This document shows positions 13,464 through 27,100 of a stretch of DNA of 64,000 bases, in pieces (position 1 is the first letter of the stretch; each line of letters opens with the position of its first letter). The stretch spans positions 651,441-715,440 of the forward strand of contig JH720331.1 of the NCBI GenBank assembly GCA_000231825.2, given 5' to 3'. Source of the stretch: Tetrahymena elliotti 4EA (taxonomy: Eukaryota; Ciliophora; Oligohymenophorea; Hymenostomatida; Tetrahymenidae). The notes under the pieces are model-generated. The model was not told the origin of the DNA. It saw nothing but the letters and a program-made list of their open reading frames with translations, and did no database searches. The translations under genes and the position numbers were made by a program.

Positions 13464-14387
13464 GTTAATAAAATATAGAACTATTTCATTTTAATTATTT
13501 CATAGCTGCATCAAAAATTCATTCTCTCGATTTTTATTATTATTGATTTTATTCTTTCTTATTAATTTAAGTTTGTATTTTATAAAATCAAAACAAACAA
13601 AGATCACATTAAAAATATTTTCTTCATTAAATTTCATTCTAAAATTATGGTATTATTATTTAAATCTGAAATATGCCAATTTATTTTTAATTATTATAAA
13701 TTTAATTTGATATTCATTATCAAAAAAAAAAAAATTTGCTCAAAAATTTGATGATTTTTAGCTTAAATTCTTCTCTTCTTTTTAAATAAGTTTAAAATTT
13801 TATTATTATTTAAATAATTAAATGCAAACAAAAATATTTTTGATGTACTTTTTAATTTTTACATAAAAAAATTAAGTTTAAATAAAATAGATAGAATTAA
13901 TAAAATTATTTAAGTTATTTTTTTTTCATTTAAAATATAAATTTAAAAAAAATGATTTTTATTGAATAAAAATAAATAGGTTACTCAAATAAAATTTTAA
14001 TCTTAAAAAATTCTTTCATTTTCCTCAAATAATATTTAAAAAATTTTGAAATATTTTAATTAGAAGCCTCATTCATAATTTATTTCTTATATAAGAACAG
14101 AAAAAAAATGAAATAATTGTTCCCTTTTTGTACCTGAAATTAAATGTTTATTTTGTGGTAAAGACTGATTTTTTACATTTCGATTAAATCATATTTGATA
14201 GTTATAATATTAAATAAATGCTTTTGGATACAATAATTTAATTAAGTAAAGAAAGTTAGATAGATAATTCAGTATTAAGCAAAAAAATTATATTCTTAAT
14301 TATTCTTTAACTCCTTATTTAAATAAATCTCTTTAAAAGGTAAAAGGGTAACTTTAAGTTGAACAATTTGCAAGATATTATTTTGAT
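13464..14387. other. Intergenic region between the two GPI-transferase-like genes
   Basis: About 0.9 kb of very AT-rich sequence with long A and T runs (for example around 13720). The spacing rules out overlap; the genes share strand and layout, which suggests tandem duplication. No feature is recognised. Confidence 0.5.
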
Positions 14388-17300
14388 ATGAGTTAAAGTA
14401 GTGTAAAATTTTATCTCTCTGTCTCTCTTATTATTTTTTTGCTTGGAATCTTTCTAGTTAGGTATGGCATGCTGAACTTTACTCATCATTTGGCAGAAAA
14501 GGTATTTATAATCTTATATTATGCTAATTATTTTTTTTACAATGTCAGTGTTTTTGGTTATAAAAATATGAAATTATATTTTGAACGGACATTTAAATTT
14601 AAAATATTCCCATAACTTTATTAAACGCTGCTCAAAATTTTTTTAAATTTAATTATTTTAGAGCTAGGCATCAAATCCATTTATTAATTATGATAATGAG
14701 TCTACAGATTTGAAATTGTGGAATACTAATCTTTATAATAAGGTTGTATTTTTCTTATTAGAAAACTACTCATACGAATGGCTGAGCAACCATCCTAAAT
14801 CATAGATGTTTGCTCATAGTAATAATGTCCAATATAACTACTAATGGACTTTATTTGATAATTTAGTTAAAAAGGATCCAAAGAAAGTCAAATTTAGAAA
14901 AATAGAAATTAATTCTCCTTAGTCAGCTCTAGCTAAAATTGCTACATACATGGTAGGAACAAATACTGCTCAATTCGAGGTTGGTGTTCAAAGTACTAAC
15001 TCTTTCAAACAATAAGAAGATAGTATTTTTTACTAATTGAGCCGACTTTCTTTTTAAACAATTGGATTTTTGAATGAAATATGGTATAATTCTTTTCCTA
15101 ATCTACTCAGAGTGAACAATAATCTCCATTAAGAAGAAAAATCAGCTGAGGAAGAAACTGATCAAAATTTGATTGACTATTAAAAAATTTAGTAGTTAAT
15201 TAAGGAAGGGTCTTATGATTTCCTTTTTAGTAATTCTTACTTTAAATTCTACTTTGAACTTCATTTTAATATGAAGAAGATTAATTTTTTAATTTAAATA
15301 AAAGTTTATTCAAATACAATATTAAATTTGTTCATTTTCTTTGAAATTTGATATAAATATTATAATAAAGTGTAGAAATTAAAATAAAAATAAAATTAAT
15401 TAGTTCATGATGGCGTTTAAGTAACTGATACAGTAGGAGACAATCATAGTAGTACAAATAATTTCATAAAAATTTAAAGAATAGAAGAACAAATGTAAGA
15501 AATTATAAATAATATCAGTGATGACACACTTTTTATTGCTATGAGTGATAGGGCTTCGAATAATTTCGGTGGTAAAAATGAAAACGTTAATACTTGCTTT
15601 TCAGATAAGCCATGCTCTCCTTTCTTTTTTTCATACAACAAAAAAGGATTCATTGATTAAGAAGAAATTCTATCCTAGATAAATAGCAATGTTTAAAAGA
15701 AGGAATCAACAGTCCATGAAAGTTAGATAGCCTCTACAATTGCAAACTTGATGGGTCTTCCCATACCTTTCTCTAGTAGTGGGAGGGCATTATTAGATTT
15801 GTACCCTTCTAATCTTAGTGAAACCAATTATTTGAAGAGAATTTTAAGAGATTCTTACACAACAATAAGATAATAAATGCTATATATAACAACATTGTAA
15901 AAAAAATATAATCTATTTGATCCTCTAAAAGTGAGGTAATTTGGATAAAAAGTGTAAGACATAGAAGTCTCTCTTCCTAAATCAAGTTTTGAAAAAGAAA
16001 AAGTGATTTAATTGATAAGAAATATAGTAACAACTTAAGAAGAAATAAAAAATTAAATATATCTCAATCTTATACCTTATAGCCTGGCATGGATTTATAT
16101 TGGTTACTGTATATTATTTTTGAGCATCTTATTTACTATCTGCTTAATTGTCAGCTCAAAAAAAGAAGACTCCAAGTATTTTGCTTAAAACAAAAGATAA
16201 ACTAGTGATTAGAATGAAACAATTGATAGCAATAGCAAATATGATGAATAAATTTCATCTTCTAAAAAAGAAAGGCATGTTGATATAGAGAATCAAGGAC
16301 TTTTAGAAGAAGAATAAAATAATTAATCCTCCTCATCTACAATAGATATTTTCCTTAATGTTACTATTTTGGGACAAAACTTTTTATATTTTCATAATAG
16401 CTGGAATTATTAGCTTGTTAAGCAAAATTACACTTCAAACTAAGCTACATGCATCATTATCATTAGTGCTGAGCTTTTTTTGTATTTTATCTATCAATTT
16501 TTCTGTAAGCCTGTTGTAAAATCTCTTTGGGTACCTATAGTCTCAGGCCTTTTGATAGCTTCTATCAAGTTTTTATTTGTGAATAGATATATCTTCTAAT
16601 CTTCACTTCCTGTTATACCTTTTTCTGAAATAGCTTATCCAATAATATTTTATACTATTATCTACATTGCAAATATTTTTGCGAAAGTTCAATATTCTAC
16701 TAAGAAATATGCAAATTTGTTGATTTGGATTAACGTATTATCAATTGTCGCTATTCTTCTGTTAGACACAAAATACATTTTTGCTGATCCTCTATATAAA
16801 ACAATATTTTTCTTTGGAGTAGGGTTTTTAAATCTTATTCTTTGCTATGTGATAAAGAAAAAGAATAACCAAACAAATTTGTTTATATTGATAAATTAGC
16901 AGCTAGCATTAGTTTAATTTTATGTTGCGATTTTTAGTACTTCTGAAAAAACAGAATATTTAGGCTTGATAGACTATCTTATAACCAGCATTATTAGTAT
17001 AGTAATATTTGGTCTCCAACAAATGCTAAGTAGATTCTCTGTATAAATATATTTGGTATTCTTAAACACTATTTATGCATTTAGTTCTGGTATCATGAAA
17101 GATTCTACCTAAGACTCATTTAATATTTTCAAAAATATTTATTTTACTTTATTTGGAATATATTTACTCAATGTCTAACTCCTACTCAACAAAGAAAAAA
17201 CTCCAGTTGAGAGCTTATCAAGTTATTTAACTAAAATAAACAATAGTAGTAACTATAAGTATGAAAGCCACAAGTATGTATAGGTATTTGGATATTTCTC

Positions 17301-17568
17301 AATAGCTATTATGATATAAATAGTCTTTTTCTTTACCAGCTTCCTCTTTATAGCTTAAAAGTTTTATTTCAATTTATATTTCTAGACTCACTCTGTATTT
17401 TGTGATGAGCTATTAGCTTCTTATGCTTCCCACACCATAGTGATGATTTATTTTATTTCTACTTACAAATCTCTTTTGATTGATAAAAAATAAAAATGTT
17501 AATAACACTAAAATAAATATGAAATGGTTTAATAAAACCCATATAATAACATAAGCATTAATGAATGA
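14388..17568 (+). CDS. Degenerate GPI ethanolamine-phosphate transferase (PIG-O/PIG-G type), copy 2
   Basis: Exons 14388-14501, 14662-15303 and 15376-17568 give 982 aa, a usual length for PIG-O. The layout is an N-terminal membrane span (about 8-27), a lumenal alkaline-phosphatase-like domain (about 60-400), and many spans from about residue 484 separated by a polar loop. Family resemblance is visible at NKVVFFLLENYSYEW (family KVxxxLIDALRYDF), FLNEIWYNSFP at about 174-184 (family FMGDDTWKDLFP), DDTLFIAMSDRAS ending near 312 (family NDTLLVVAGDHGM) and STIANLMGLPIPF ending at 384 (family PTLALLLGLPIPF). The catalytic residues are replaced: DALR by ENYS, the PPTTT nucleophile region by SPQSA, DDTW by NEIW and DHG by DRA. 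I infer a catalytically dead relative. The second intron's donor (GTTTAT) is weak, so that boundary is uncertain. Confidence 0.72.
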
Positions 17569-18609
17569 GTTTTAATTTTATCCTTATCATTATCATAGTT
17601 TATTTTTACATAATTTGTTTTTTGTTAAAATATTTCATTTTTTTACTTTTAATAAAAAATTTAAAACTGCCAATTCTATTCCTATTCTATTTTTTATTTT
17701 ATTTAATAATATCATTGAATATTCTCATTTTTTTCGGTTTGACTTATTTTTTTTATCAGTTTAGATAGGGAAGCAATTTTCAAATATGAATAACTCATTA
17801 AATGAAGAAAAAATATCCATCTTTATTTAAAATAATAAATTTGTTATTGAAGATAATATTTTTACATCTAATTCATCAAATGTTTTGGGGTGTTAATATT
17901 TGTGAACAAATCACTATGAGTGGTGGATATTTAGGACCACAATAAATAAATAATTAAATTATAGATTAAAATGATCTGTCCCAAATAATAGCTTCTATAT
18001 TTTACAAATTCTTAAATTGATCAAAGATGAGGAATTACAGTTATCTGTACTAAGCTTTAAGTTGATAATATACAAATAATATTCAGAGAATAATTAAAAA
18101 AAACTATTTTTAGAACTGAAGACAGTTTAATATTAATTATTAACAAATTTTATTTCATCAAGAAATTTTTAGTTGTCTGGGATGTATGCGGTAAAATCTA
18201 TAAAATTGCAAATCTCCACTTTTTTTACCCAAATTATTAAACAAAAAACTTGTAATAATTGTATTCCAATTTATTTAAGATCAGGAATTGTTAAAAATAA
18301 AAAAATCAATTTAGTTTTTAATTTAGAATGCTAAAAATTGATGAAATAAATGACTTTAAAATCAACAAAAAAAATTGATATTTTCAATAATTTCAAACAA
18401 TAATAATGAAAATTTCCAATTAAGAAATAAATAATTATATATAATTGGAAAAATTTTAATTGCTGTTTTAACTACTAAAAACTGATTTCTTTTTTGGTTT
18501 ATTTTTTAATCAGATGTAATAAATTTCTTTTTTTCTAGTCCTATTATTTATCTCAAAAGATAATTCGTTTACAACCAATTATATTTTAGCATTTAATTGA
18601 TTAAAGTAA
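17569..18609. other. Intergenic region upstream of the K+ channel cluster
   Basis: AT-rich, with a less AT-rich core at about 17780-18060. A 39-codon frame (17786-17905, ATG to TGA) starts MNNSLNEEKISIF, but it is too short to tell from chance because only TGA stops translation. No RNA gene is recognised. Confidence 0.4.
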
Positions 18610-21600
18610 ATGAGTAGTACAAAAGATATAAAAATGAAAAGTAGATATTCTAAAAGTTAGCAATTGGAACCTATAGCAGGCTTGAATAAAGATACAAGAC
18701 TTCAAGATTCTGATAGAAAAATCACTGAAACAAACCTATTGCTGTATGTTTTAATTTCTTTTATCACAAAAATAATGATCTTAATCTCTAAATAATTAAG
18801 AAAGTAGAACATGACAACATAGTCTGATTATGATAATCATCAAAAAACACAAGAAGCTATTATAGAGACAGAGATATCATAGAATGCGCTTATGCATTAT
18901 CCTAAGAATAGAGTTAATTTAAATATTAGATGACATATCATTTATTTTACTTAAATATAAAAATATAGAATAATAATAATTTAGAAGGTGAGGATGAAGA
19001 AGAAGAAGATAATGATGTTTTTGATATTTTGTATGAGTAGATATGTAAGTTATTTAATAGATTTTTAGTGAAAATATGTTTTTAAATATTTAGAAATTAA
19101 AAAGCCAAACCATGAGATTCAAGATGAAGGCTCTAAGATTTAATCTAAATAATAGAATTCAAATCCTTTATAAGCAATTAAATAAGTTGATAATGATAAA
19201 TATTAATATGAATTACAAAAGTATATGAAATAAAAATAACATGAAAAAGAAGAATATTAAAATGGATAAACTAACTTTGAAAATGCAATTAAATAATTAT
19301 AATCAATAGATCAGAAAAGACAATAAGAAACTTTAGATAAATTATAGGAGTCAGATGAATTAAATGAAAAAAGCTCCAAAAATTAAAACATAAATACGGT
19401 AGCAGATTAGTAGCTAAAAAGCTCTAGGGTATAAAATAAATATATTTACTAAGATAAGTTGCTTTACATCTAAAAATTGAAGAGCAAATAAATTAAAGAA
19501 TAGTCAAATCTAAATAAAAGAGATAGCATAGCATTATTTAAGAATGCAACTCCTAGGCAATAAGATAGTAATCAGAATGATATAGGCAAGTAATTATTTA
19601 GACTCAATAGGAAATCTTTATAGGGAACTGTAATTTATAATGAGGGGGACTGTACTAGTAGTAAGCTAAATACATAAAAAGCAAATAAGAATTGGAATAT
19701 GGTAAAGAAATTGAGTATCATGATGAGATTTAAGTAAAAGCTCAATAAAATAATATAATAGAGGTTGGAAAATATTAAAGACTTTCATCATCGCATGATA
19801 GGAGATTGCACTGATGCACCAAACCTGAAGCTTGAAGAAAAAAAAGAAAAAAAGGATCGTTTAAATTACAAGCTTTTCTTAGAAACTTTAAACCCATAAT
19901 CTTTATTTATAATCTTATACAAAATATTCCTCACTCTATTTACACTATTTAACATCCTCTACTTACCATTAATGTTTGGTTTTGATCTTCATTTAGGAAC
20001 TCTTTTTATTACTCTCCATTCATGCACAATTATAATTTTTCTAATTGAGATGTATTTTAGCTTCAGAATTTAATATTATCATTTAGGAGAGCTAGTGACT
20101 GACAGAAAAAAAATCTATTCTAAGTAAAATATCATTTTTTATTTCTCTTTTTATTAATAATTCATTAATTAATCTAACAAAAAAGAATACAAAATTAATT
20201 TAAAAAAAAAGCTCAATTAATGTTTTTAATTAAAAATTATTCTTTGCTTAATTGTTTTATACTAATTCTTATTTAATTAATACAAACAAAAGGTATCTTA
20301 ATAATATGTTTATAACAGATATGATAAGTATTGTAGCTCTTGCTTTTGGATTCAAGAATAGCACAGCCCTTCTCTTTATATTAATTAAATTTAGGAATGT
20401 ATTTTCTTACCTTTGGGATATTGATAATCATTATTACCTTGCTGAGAGGTATAATGCCTTATGGATTTTGATAAAACTATTTGGATTTATAGCAATATTA
20501 TGCCATTATTTTGCTTGTATATTTCATTACACTGGCATGATTTAAGAAGATAATTTTCCAAGTGTTACTACTTGGACTAGAGAATTTAACTTAATAGGGA
20601 GTCCATGGTCATTAAGATACAACTATTCAATATACTTTTCTTTCATTACATGCATTACTATTGGCTATGGAGATATCACACCAAAAAATACATACGAAAG
20701 AAATATTGTAATATTAATTAGTTTAGTATCAACTGGATGCTTTTCATACTCAGTTAACACAATGGCGACTGTATTTTAAGATTTCCTAAATAAATCTAAA
20801 AAGTCAAAGTAATATTTTTTGTAAATCTGGAAAATTAAAATCATATCAATTAATTAAAAACAGAGAAATGAGATATGATGCAATTAATTATATGAGGGAG
20901 AGGAATATTCATAAAAATCTACAATTAAGAGTCTTAAAGTATATTGAGTACATTTATCAGATGGAAGCTTAATCTCCTGATAAAGGATTGTATGTAATAA
21001 ATCAAATATCAGGACATTTGAAAGCTCAACTCTTTTAGGATTATTATGGAAAAATTATATAATAGGACAAGCATTTTTCATTAAATTACAGCAAAGAAAC
21101 CATTGATAAGTTTTCTTTAAAAATGAAAGAGAAGATATATGGACCAGGAGAAATAATTTTTGATTAAGGAGAGTAAGACTCAAGAATTTTCTTCTTAATG
21201 AAAGGAGAGATAGAATATTTTTATCCCAACAAGGGAAATAAATAATCAGAATAGTTATCAATATTCTAAACAGAAGTAAACACACCATAAATATATTAAT
21301 TAAAATGATAATCATTATTATTTAAAATCAAATTAGAATCATTAGTTTTTTGGATATAAAGGCTTTATTTCTGGAATTCCTCGCGAAATGACCTGTAGAT
21401 CAATTAATATCACACAAGTGTTCTACTGTACTCGTGAGGACTTGGTAACTATTTTAAAAGAAAATCCACTTGAATATGTAAAATTGTATTTCCAAATTTA
21501 ACTTTTTTAATTTTTTTATTCTTTCAAAAAAAGGAAAAATTTTGTAAATTAAGAGATGAATATTTGTTGAATTACTCTAGTTTAGGTGAATAGTGCTTTT

Positions 21601-23498
21601 CATGCAATGAATATGGGCACACAATTTCTAATTGCTATAAAATTAGACATGTCAAAAATAAAGAACTTATAATATTAAAGTAAAACTACTCTGCCAACCA
21701 AGTAAGAGATCTTATATAAAGGAAAAATTAAAAGTATGCCACATTTTTAAACATTGCATTAACCTCTTTTGAAGCTATGAAATGTAAATTGAAAAATATC
21801 ATGCAAATTTAAAAGTAGCATCTCTCTGATGATGTGATAGATAAAATTATTATTTCTGAGCAATTTAACCACAAAAAGTTTTGTTCAAATTATCCAAATG
21901 TAATTTTTTTCATGAAACATTTTCTTTTTAAATTAAAATTAAAAAATAGCTAAAGTTAACATAAAACTGCAATGAAATTCTGTTAGTGAAAACAGATGAT
22001 CCACATTAATATAGTACTAGTGATTCAGAAAGTCAAAGCGATGTATCATCTTTTTCATCTGAGGAAGATGATTAATCTTCTAAACAGTCTAGCTAAAGTG
22101 AAAGCGAAGAGAATAATTCTCTAAATAATATTGAAAATTAAGAAAATAAGAGAAGCTTTGTTAAATCAATAAAACTGAATTTCGATTAAAATATAGAGGA
22201 TAATTAGTTTGATGATAATTCAAATCAAGAAGAATTTTAAGAAAAAACAAAAAAAATGAAAAGAAATCAAATTAATTTGGAGAAATAAAACAGCAATTAA
22301 GATTTATAAAAAGGATCCTCTGATTATTAAGGAAGTGAAAGAAATATTTCTGAACAAAAAGGAAATAATTTGATTAGTAATTAATCAGATAGTATCAATG
22401 AATCAGGAGTCAAAAATGCTAACATAATCAATACACCTCAAATTAATAATATGTAAGATCGCGAATTCGAAATATGCAAAGAATTGATTGGATCACCTTC
22501 AGTTGATAGCTAGGATATTCTTGTCAAATAAAAATCAGAAAATAAAATCAAGAGTATTTATTGGAACAGAAATTTAAGTAAAAAATTAATCCTTGCACAA
22601 ACTATTACTTAAAATTAAGACTCTGAAAAATCATTTAAAGTCAGCAGCTAGTCAAAGTCTTAGCTTAAACGTAACAGCATAAACAGTTTACAGAGAGCTT
22701 ATAGAAATGTATAAAAACTAAAGGAAAAGCTAGATCTATCACCTAATTTGAAGGGTAATGTCTCAACAGCAGCAAAGAAGTTTGCAAATATTGCTTAACA
22801 ATTAAAGAAAACTAATTAATTAGAGGATAAAAACTTGTCACTAGCTACTACCAGCAAAAGGAATATATTAGCTTCTTAAAATGATTAAAATTAAAAAGTA
22901 AAATTCATTTTCTCAATTTTCTCAATTAAAAAATTAAATTTTTATTTTAAAAAAGTTCCTGAGCTAGAATAAATATGATCCAAATGATACAATAGCTAAT
23001 TTTTATCAAGGATAAATCAATAAATTAGGCTAGTTTATGTCATTTTTTTAAAATTAACAAAAGAATAACAAAGAAAAAGTTAATCATATAGGTAGCATGA
23101 TCAATGATGCTCCAAATTAATAGCCATCTCTCAAAAATTGGTAGTTAAGTAAACCTGAAAAGTAAGAGACTAATTCATCTAATCCTTAAAAAAGAGCGGC
23201 AGTATTAGATTTGAATGAGTTTTTGGGAAAAGCAAATAAGTAAGATATTTTCAAAAACTATCTACAAGATTAAGAAACAGAAAATAGTTAAGAGCTATTT
23301 TATTATGATTTTGACTTCCTAAAAGAATTTACATACTATTTCCCTCAAAATAATTATACATTAGTATGTTTAAATTATAGGAAAGTTATGAAAAAGTTTT
23401 CTCAAACATAAAAGAAAACTTTAAAGTAAGTAAATGTAAATTAACCAATCACTTAATAAAAACAAAACTTTAGCAAATTCAAAAAAGATTCTTATTGA
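18610..23498 (+). CDS. K+ channel with CNBD-like domain and zinc knuckle, paralogue A
   Basis: Ten exons: 18610-18743, 18801-18912, 18969-19044, 19094-20123, 20293-20808, 20864-21275, 21337-21477, 21534-21899, 21950-22897, 22956-23498 (1425 aa). A polar Gln-rich N-terminus of about 360 aa precedes six membrane spans, with the selectivity filter TIGYGD at 573-578 between S5 and S6. S4 (ILIKFRNVFSYLW) carries only two basic residues. The C-linker and a CNBD-like fold follow (KIYGPGEIIFDQGEQ, then FFGYKGFISGIPREMTCRS); the family's FGE glutamate is not conserved, so cyclic-nucleotide binding is doubtful. A CCHC knuckle sits directly after (C828, C831, H836, C841; CFSCNEYGHTISNC). A long Ser/Asn/Gln-rich tail ends in FDFLKEFTYYFPQNN. 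It is a plasma- or ciliary-membrane cation channel by family. First of three tandem copies. Confidence 0.88.
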
Positions 23499-24127
23499 TA
23501 TATTTAATAAAAAACTTTTAAATTCTAAAGGGAATTAATATTATGTTGTTCAAGAATTGCTATTAATAATACAAATTGATTTAACTAAAATAATTAATAT
23601 TATTTTTGTATTTCAGAACATAAAAAAATTTTAAAATTTAGTTTGAAAGATCGAAAGAGATTTTACTCTTCTTAACGATTAAAATATATGAAAATTAAAT
23701 GGGAACCCTTTTTATCTTCTATGTTTATCACTTAAATATATTTTTAATAATGAATGTATATTTTAAAGTTAGTAAATGAAAAGAGTTATTTTGTTTCATA
23801 TTGGTAGAAATAGCTTTTCTTATTTTGTTGGTTAATTAATCAAATTAAAAAGTTTTTATATTCATAAAAAGTAAATTAATTAACAACTCAAAGTTTAATA
23901 ATAAATAAAACAAATAATAATAAGAGTTCTAATAATTCTACTTTTATTTTAAAAAGTTACAAAAAAGTACAATTTATAGAATAAGGTGACAAAAGAGATT
24001 GTTACAGTCATTATAGTTAGGTTATTGAAAAAAATTATTTTTTTATCTAAATCTATTAAACAATTTATCTATTTAAACAAGCTAGTAGAATTTTTAAACA
24101 ATTAACTAATAATCTTAATAGGAGAAT
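23499..24127. other. Intergenic region between channel paralogues A and B
   Basis: About 630 bp of AT-rich spacer with nothing recognisable; it must hold the 3' end signals of A and the promoter of B. Confidence 0.5.
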
Positions 24128-27100
24128 ATGGACTCTTAGTAGATAGAGAATAGAATGTCGCATAAAACACAAGAGTTTGAAGTAAATACTTTTATTCTCA
24201 ACCAATAAAATTGACTTTTTATAAAATATAGACTGGCTCTAAAAGCTTGTTTAGTTCTACAAAAAAAAGCATTCAATTCGGTAATTTAAATAAATACATT
24301 TTTCAAACATATTAAAAATTGTTTTTAATCATAAGTCTAAAATAGGAAAAATTCACCTAAGTTTAACTTGGAGATAAAGAATTTGAGGCATTCTAAACAA
24401 TAAAAAGATGAATAAAACAATCGAGATACCGAATAATCGTTTTTTACAGAGTAACCAAGCTTTTAGAGTGATTAGACTGAATAAAAACCTGAAAAGTTTT
24501 AGCAAAAATTAATATTAAGACAACAAAGCAACAGAAATAACAGCGAATAATGCAGGTTTATAGCAAATACACCTTTAAGCGTTTTTTCTAATTAGGTTGA
24601 ATTAAATTCAATAGAAAAGAGGGATTTAAATGATGAGGTTAAATTTTGTGAAGATGATTCAAAAGCAAAGAATGCTAACTTGAAATAAAATAAACAAAAT
24701 TCGAATTACTAATTTGAAATATAAAGGATTTAAGAGCTGAAAAGGAATTTAACCCAAAATAAAAGCAATAATTCATTTTGCAGTAGTAATAGTTATAACA
24801 ATAACAAATAAAATTCTTGTGACCGCGCTTTCACTAATAAGAATATGTTAGATTAAAAAAGAATAAACTATTTTAGAGATTCAATTATAAAATAAACAGG
24901 TCTAAATCCTAAAAAGTACTCCTAAGTTTCACCTATGGGTGATTAAAATAATTAAGATGATAAAGGATATAAACTCTAAAATTGGAGCATTGTAAACTAA
25001 TTAAGCATAATGTTAAAGGTTAAGTAAAAGCTTTTGTCTTTGATAACTTAGAAGTTAGATTTGGCTACATCTAAATAACATTATTTAATTGGAGATATTT
25101 CTGATATATTTAATCTCGATCACAATGAGCAAAATATTAATTTATTATAATAAATAAACTCATTTATTTTAGATCCTGGTTCAACGTTTGTGATCACTTC
25201 GAAGATATTTATTTCTCTTTTGATTCTTTTCAACTTATTTTATCTCCCCTTACATTTTGGGTTTGATATAGAAATGCAAAATGAGCTTTTTTTAATTACA
25301 TCTCTGAGTATAGTCTTCTACATGTTTGAAATCATATTAGGCTTTAAGATAGCCTACTATGAAATGGGAGAGCTTGTAATAAACCCCTCTAAAATCAGAA
25401 AAAAGTAAAATTTTTGAAAAGCTTTTAAAAATTTGACATTCAAAGAATAAATAAAAATTAATACCCTCCCTACCCATTTAAGTTTATCCTTATATTTTTA
25501 ATTTGCAAAACATCATTATCAAAATTATTTTTAACTGCTCAACATTATTTTAATCTTTTAATTTTTAATTCTATTAAGGTACTTTAGAGATTCATTTTTT
25601 CTAGATTTTTTGGCTTGCTTATCTTTACTGATAGGATATTAATACAAATATGTAACTATATTTACTTTAGTAAAAGTAAAAAACCTAACATAATATCTGT
25701 GGGATATAGACAATCATTTCTTTTTATATGAAAGATTTCATGCTACTTGGGCACTGATTAAATTATTTGGATTTATTTCTATCATGGGACATTATTTTGC
25801 CTGCATTTTTCACTATAGTGCAATGATACAAAATCACAGTCCTAATGTTATTACTTGGATATAAGTAATGGAATTATAAGATAGTCCATGGAGTTTAAGA
25901 TATAATTATTCTATATATTTTTCATTTATTACTTGCATAACTATAGGATATGGAGATATTACTCCAAAAAATGTAATTGAAAGAAACGTTGTTATTATAA
26001 TCAGCTTGATTTCAACTATATTTTTTTCTTACTCTATTAACACAATAGGAACTATTTTCTAAAAATAGTTCCAAAATCTTTAAACAAAAAAGTAGGAAAA
26101 TTTAAATATTAATCATATGTTTTAAAATTGATAAATTTTATATTAAAGGGAAATGAGATTCGATGCTATAATTTATATGAGAGAGAGGCACATCCATAAA
26201 AATTTGCAATTAAGAGTTTTAAAATATATCGATTATATTAATGACATGAAGTTAATATCTCCTGATAGAGGATTGGTAGTTATTGATTAAATCTCTAAAG
26301 ATTTGTAATCACTGCTATTTAAAGATTTTTATGGAAAAATTTTAAAATAAAATAAAAACTTTAGCTTAAATTATAGCAGTTAAACTCTTGAAAAGTTATC
26401 TTTAAAGATGAAAGAAAAAATTTATGGACCTGGAGAGATCATTTTTGAGTAAAAAGAACAAGACTTAAAAATATTCTACTTGATTAAAGGTGAAATCGAA
26501 TTTTATATCCATAATAAAGATGGAAACAAATAGTCTGAATATATTTCAATTTCTAAAACTGATGTAATTAACTTATTAGATTTATATCCATTTTTTGCCT
26601 TATTATTATTTATTTATTTTTACTTAAAGCAAAGTATGTTTTTTGGGTACAAAGGATTTGTATCTGGAATACCTAGAGAGATGACATGTAGATCAGTAAA
26701 TGTAACTCATGTTTTTTATTGCTCGAGAGAGGATTTAATATCTGTATTAAAAGAAGATCCATAAGATTATGTAAGTTATTCTCTAAAGTGATTATTTTTC
26801 AATATTATCTTTTCTATTTTTTAGGAATAGTTTTGTAAAATAAGAGATTAATATCTTCTTTATTCTAATTCTTTGGGTGAGCAATGTTTTTCATGCAAGT
26901 AATATGGTCACTCTATATCAAATTGCCACTAAATACATTTTGTGAAGAATAAAGAGCTACTTATATAAAAAAGCAACTACACATAATCATAGAGTAGGAA
27001 AGACTTTAAAAGAAAAAAATAAAAATATTAAACTATGCTAAATCATCAACTAACCATCTTTTAAGGTGTAAAATTAAAGCTAAAAGTAATAATGGAACTG

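Noticed and set aside
17565..17768. 67-codon Ile/Phe/Leu-rich frame downstream of the second GPI-transferase-like gene
   Set aside because: It overlaps the stop of that gene, is made almost only of A/T codons and looks like 3' spacer, not a small membrane protein.
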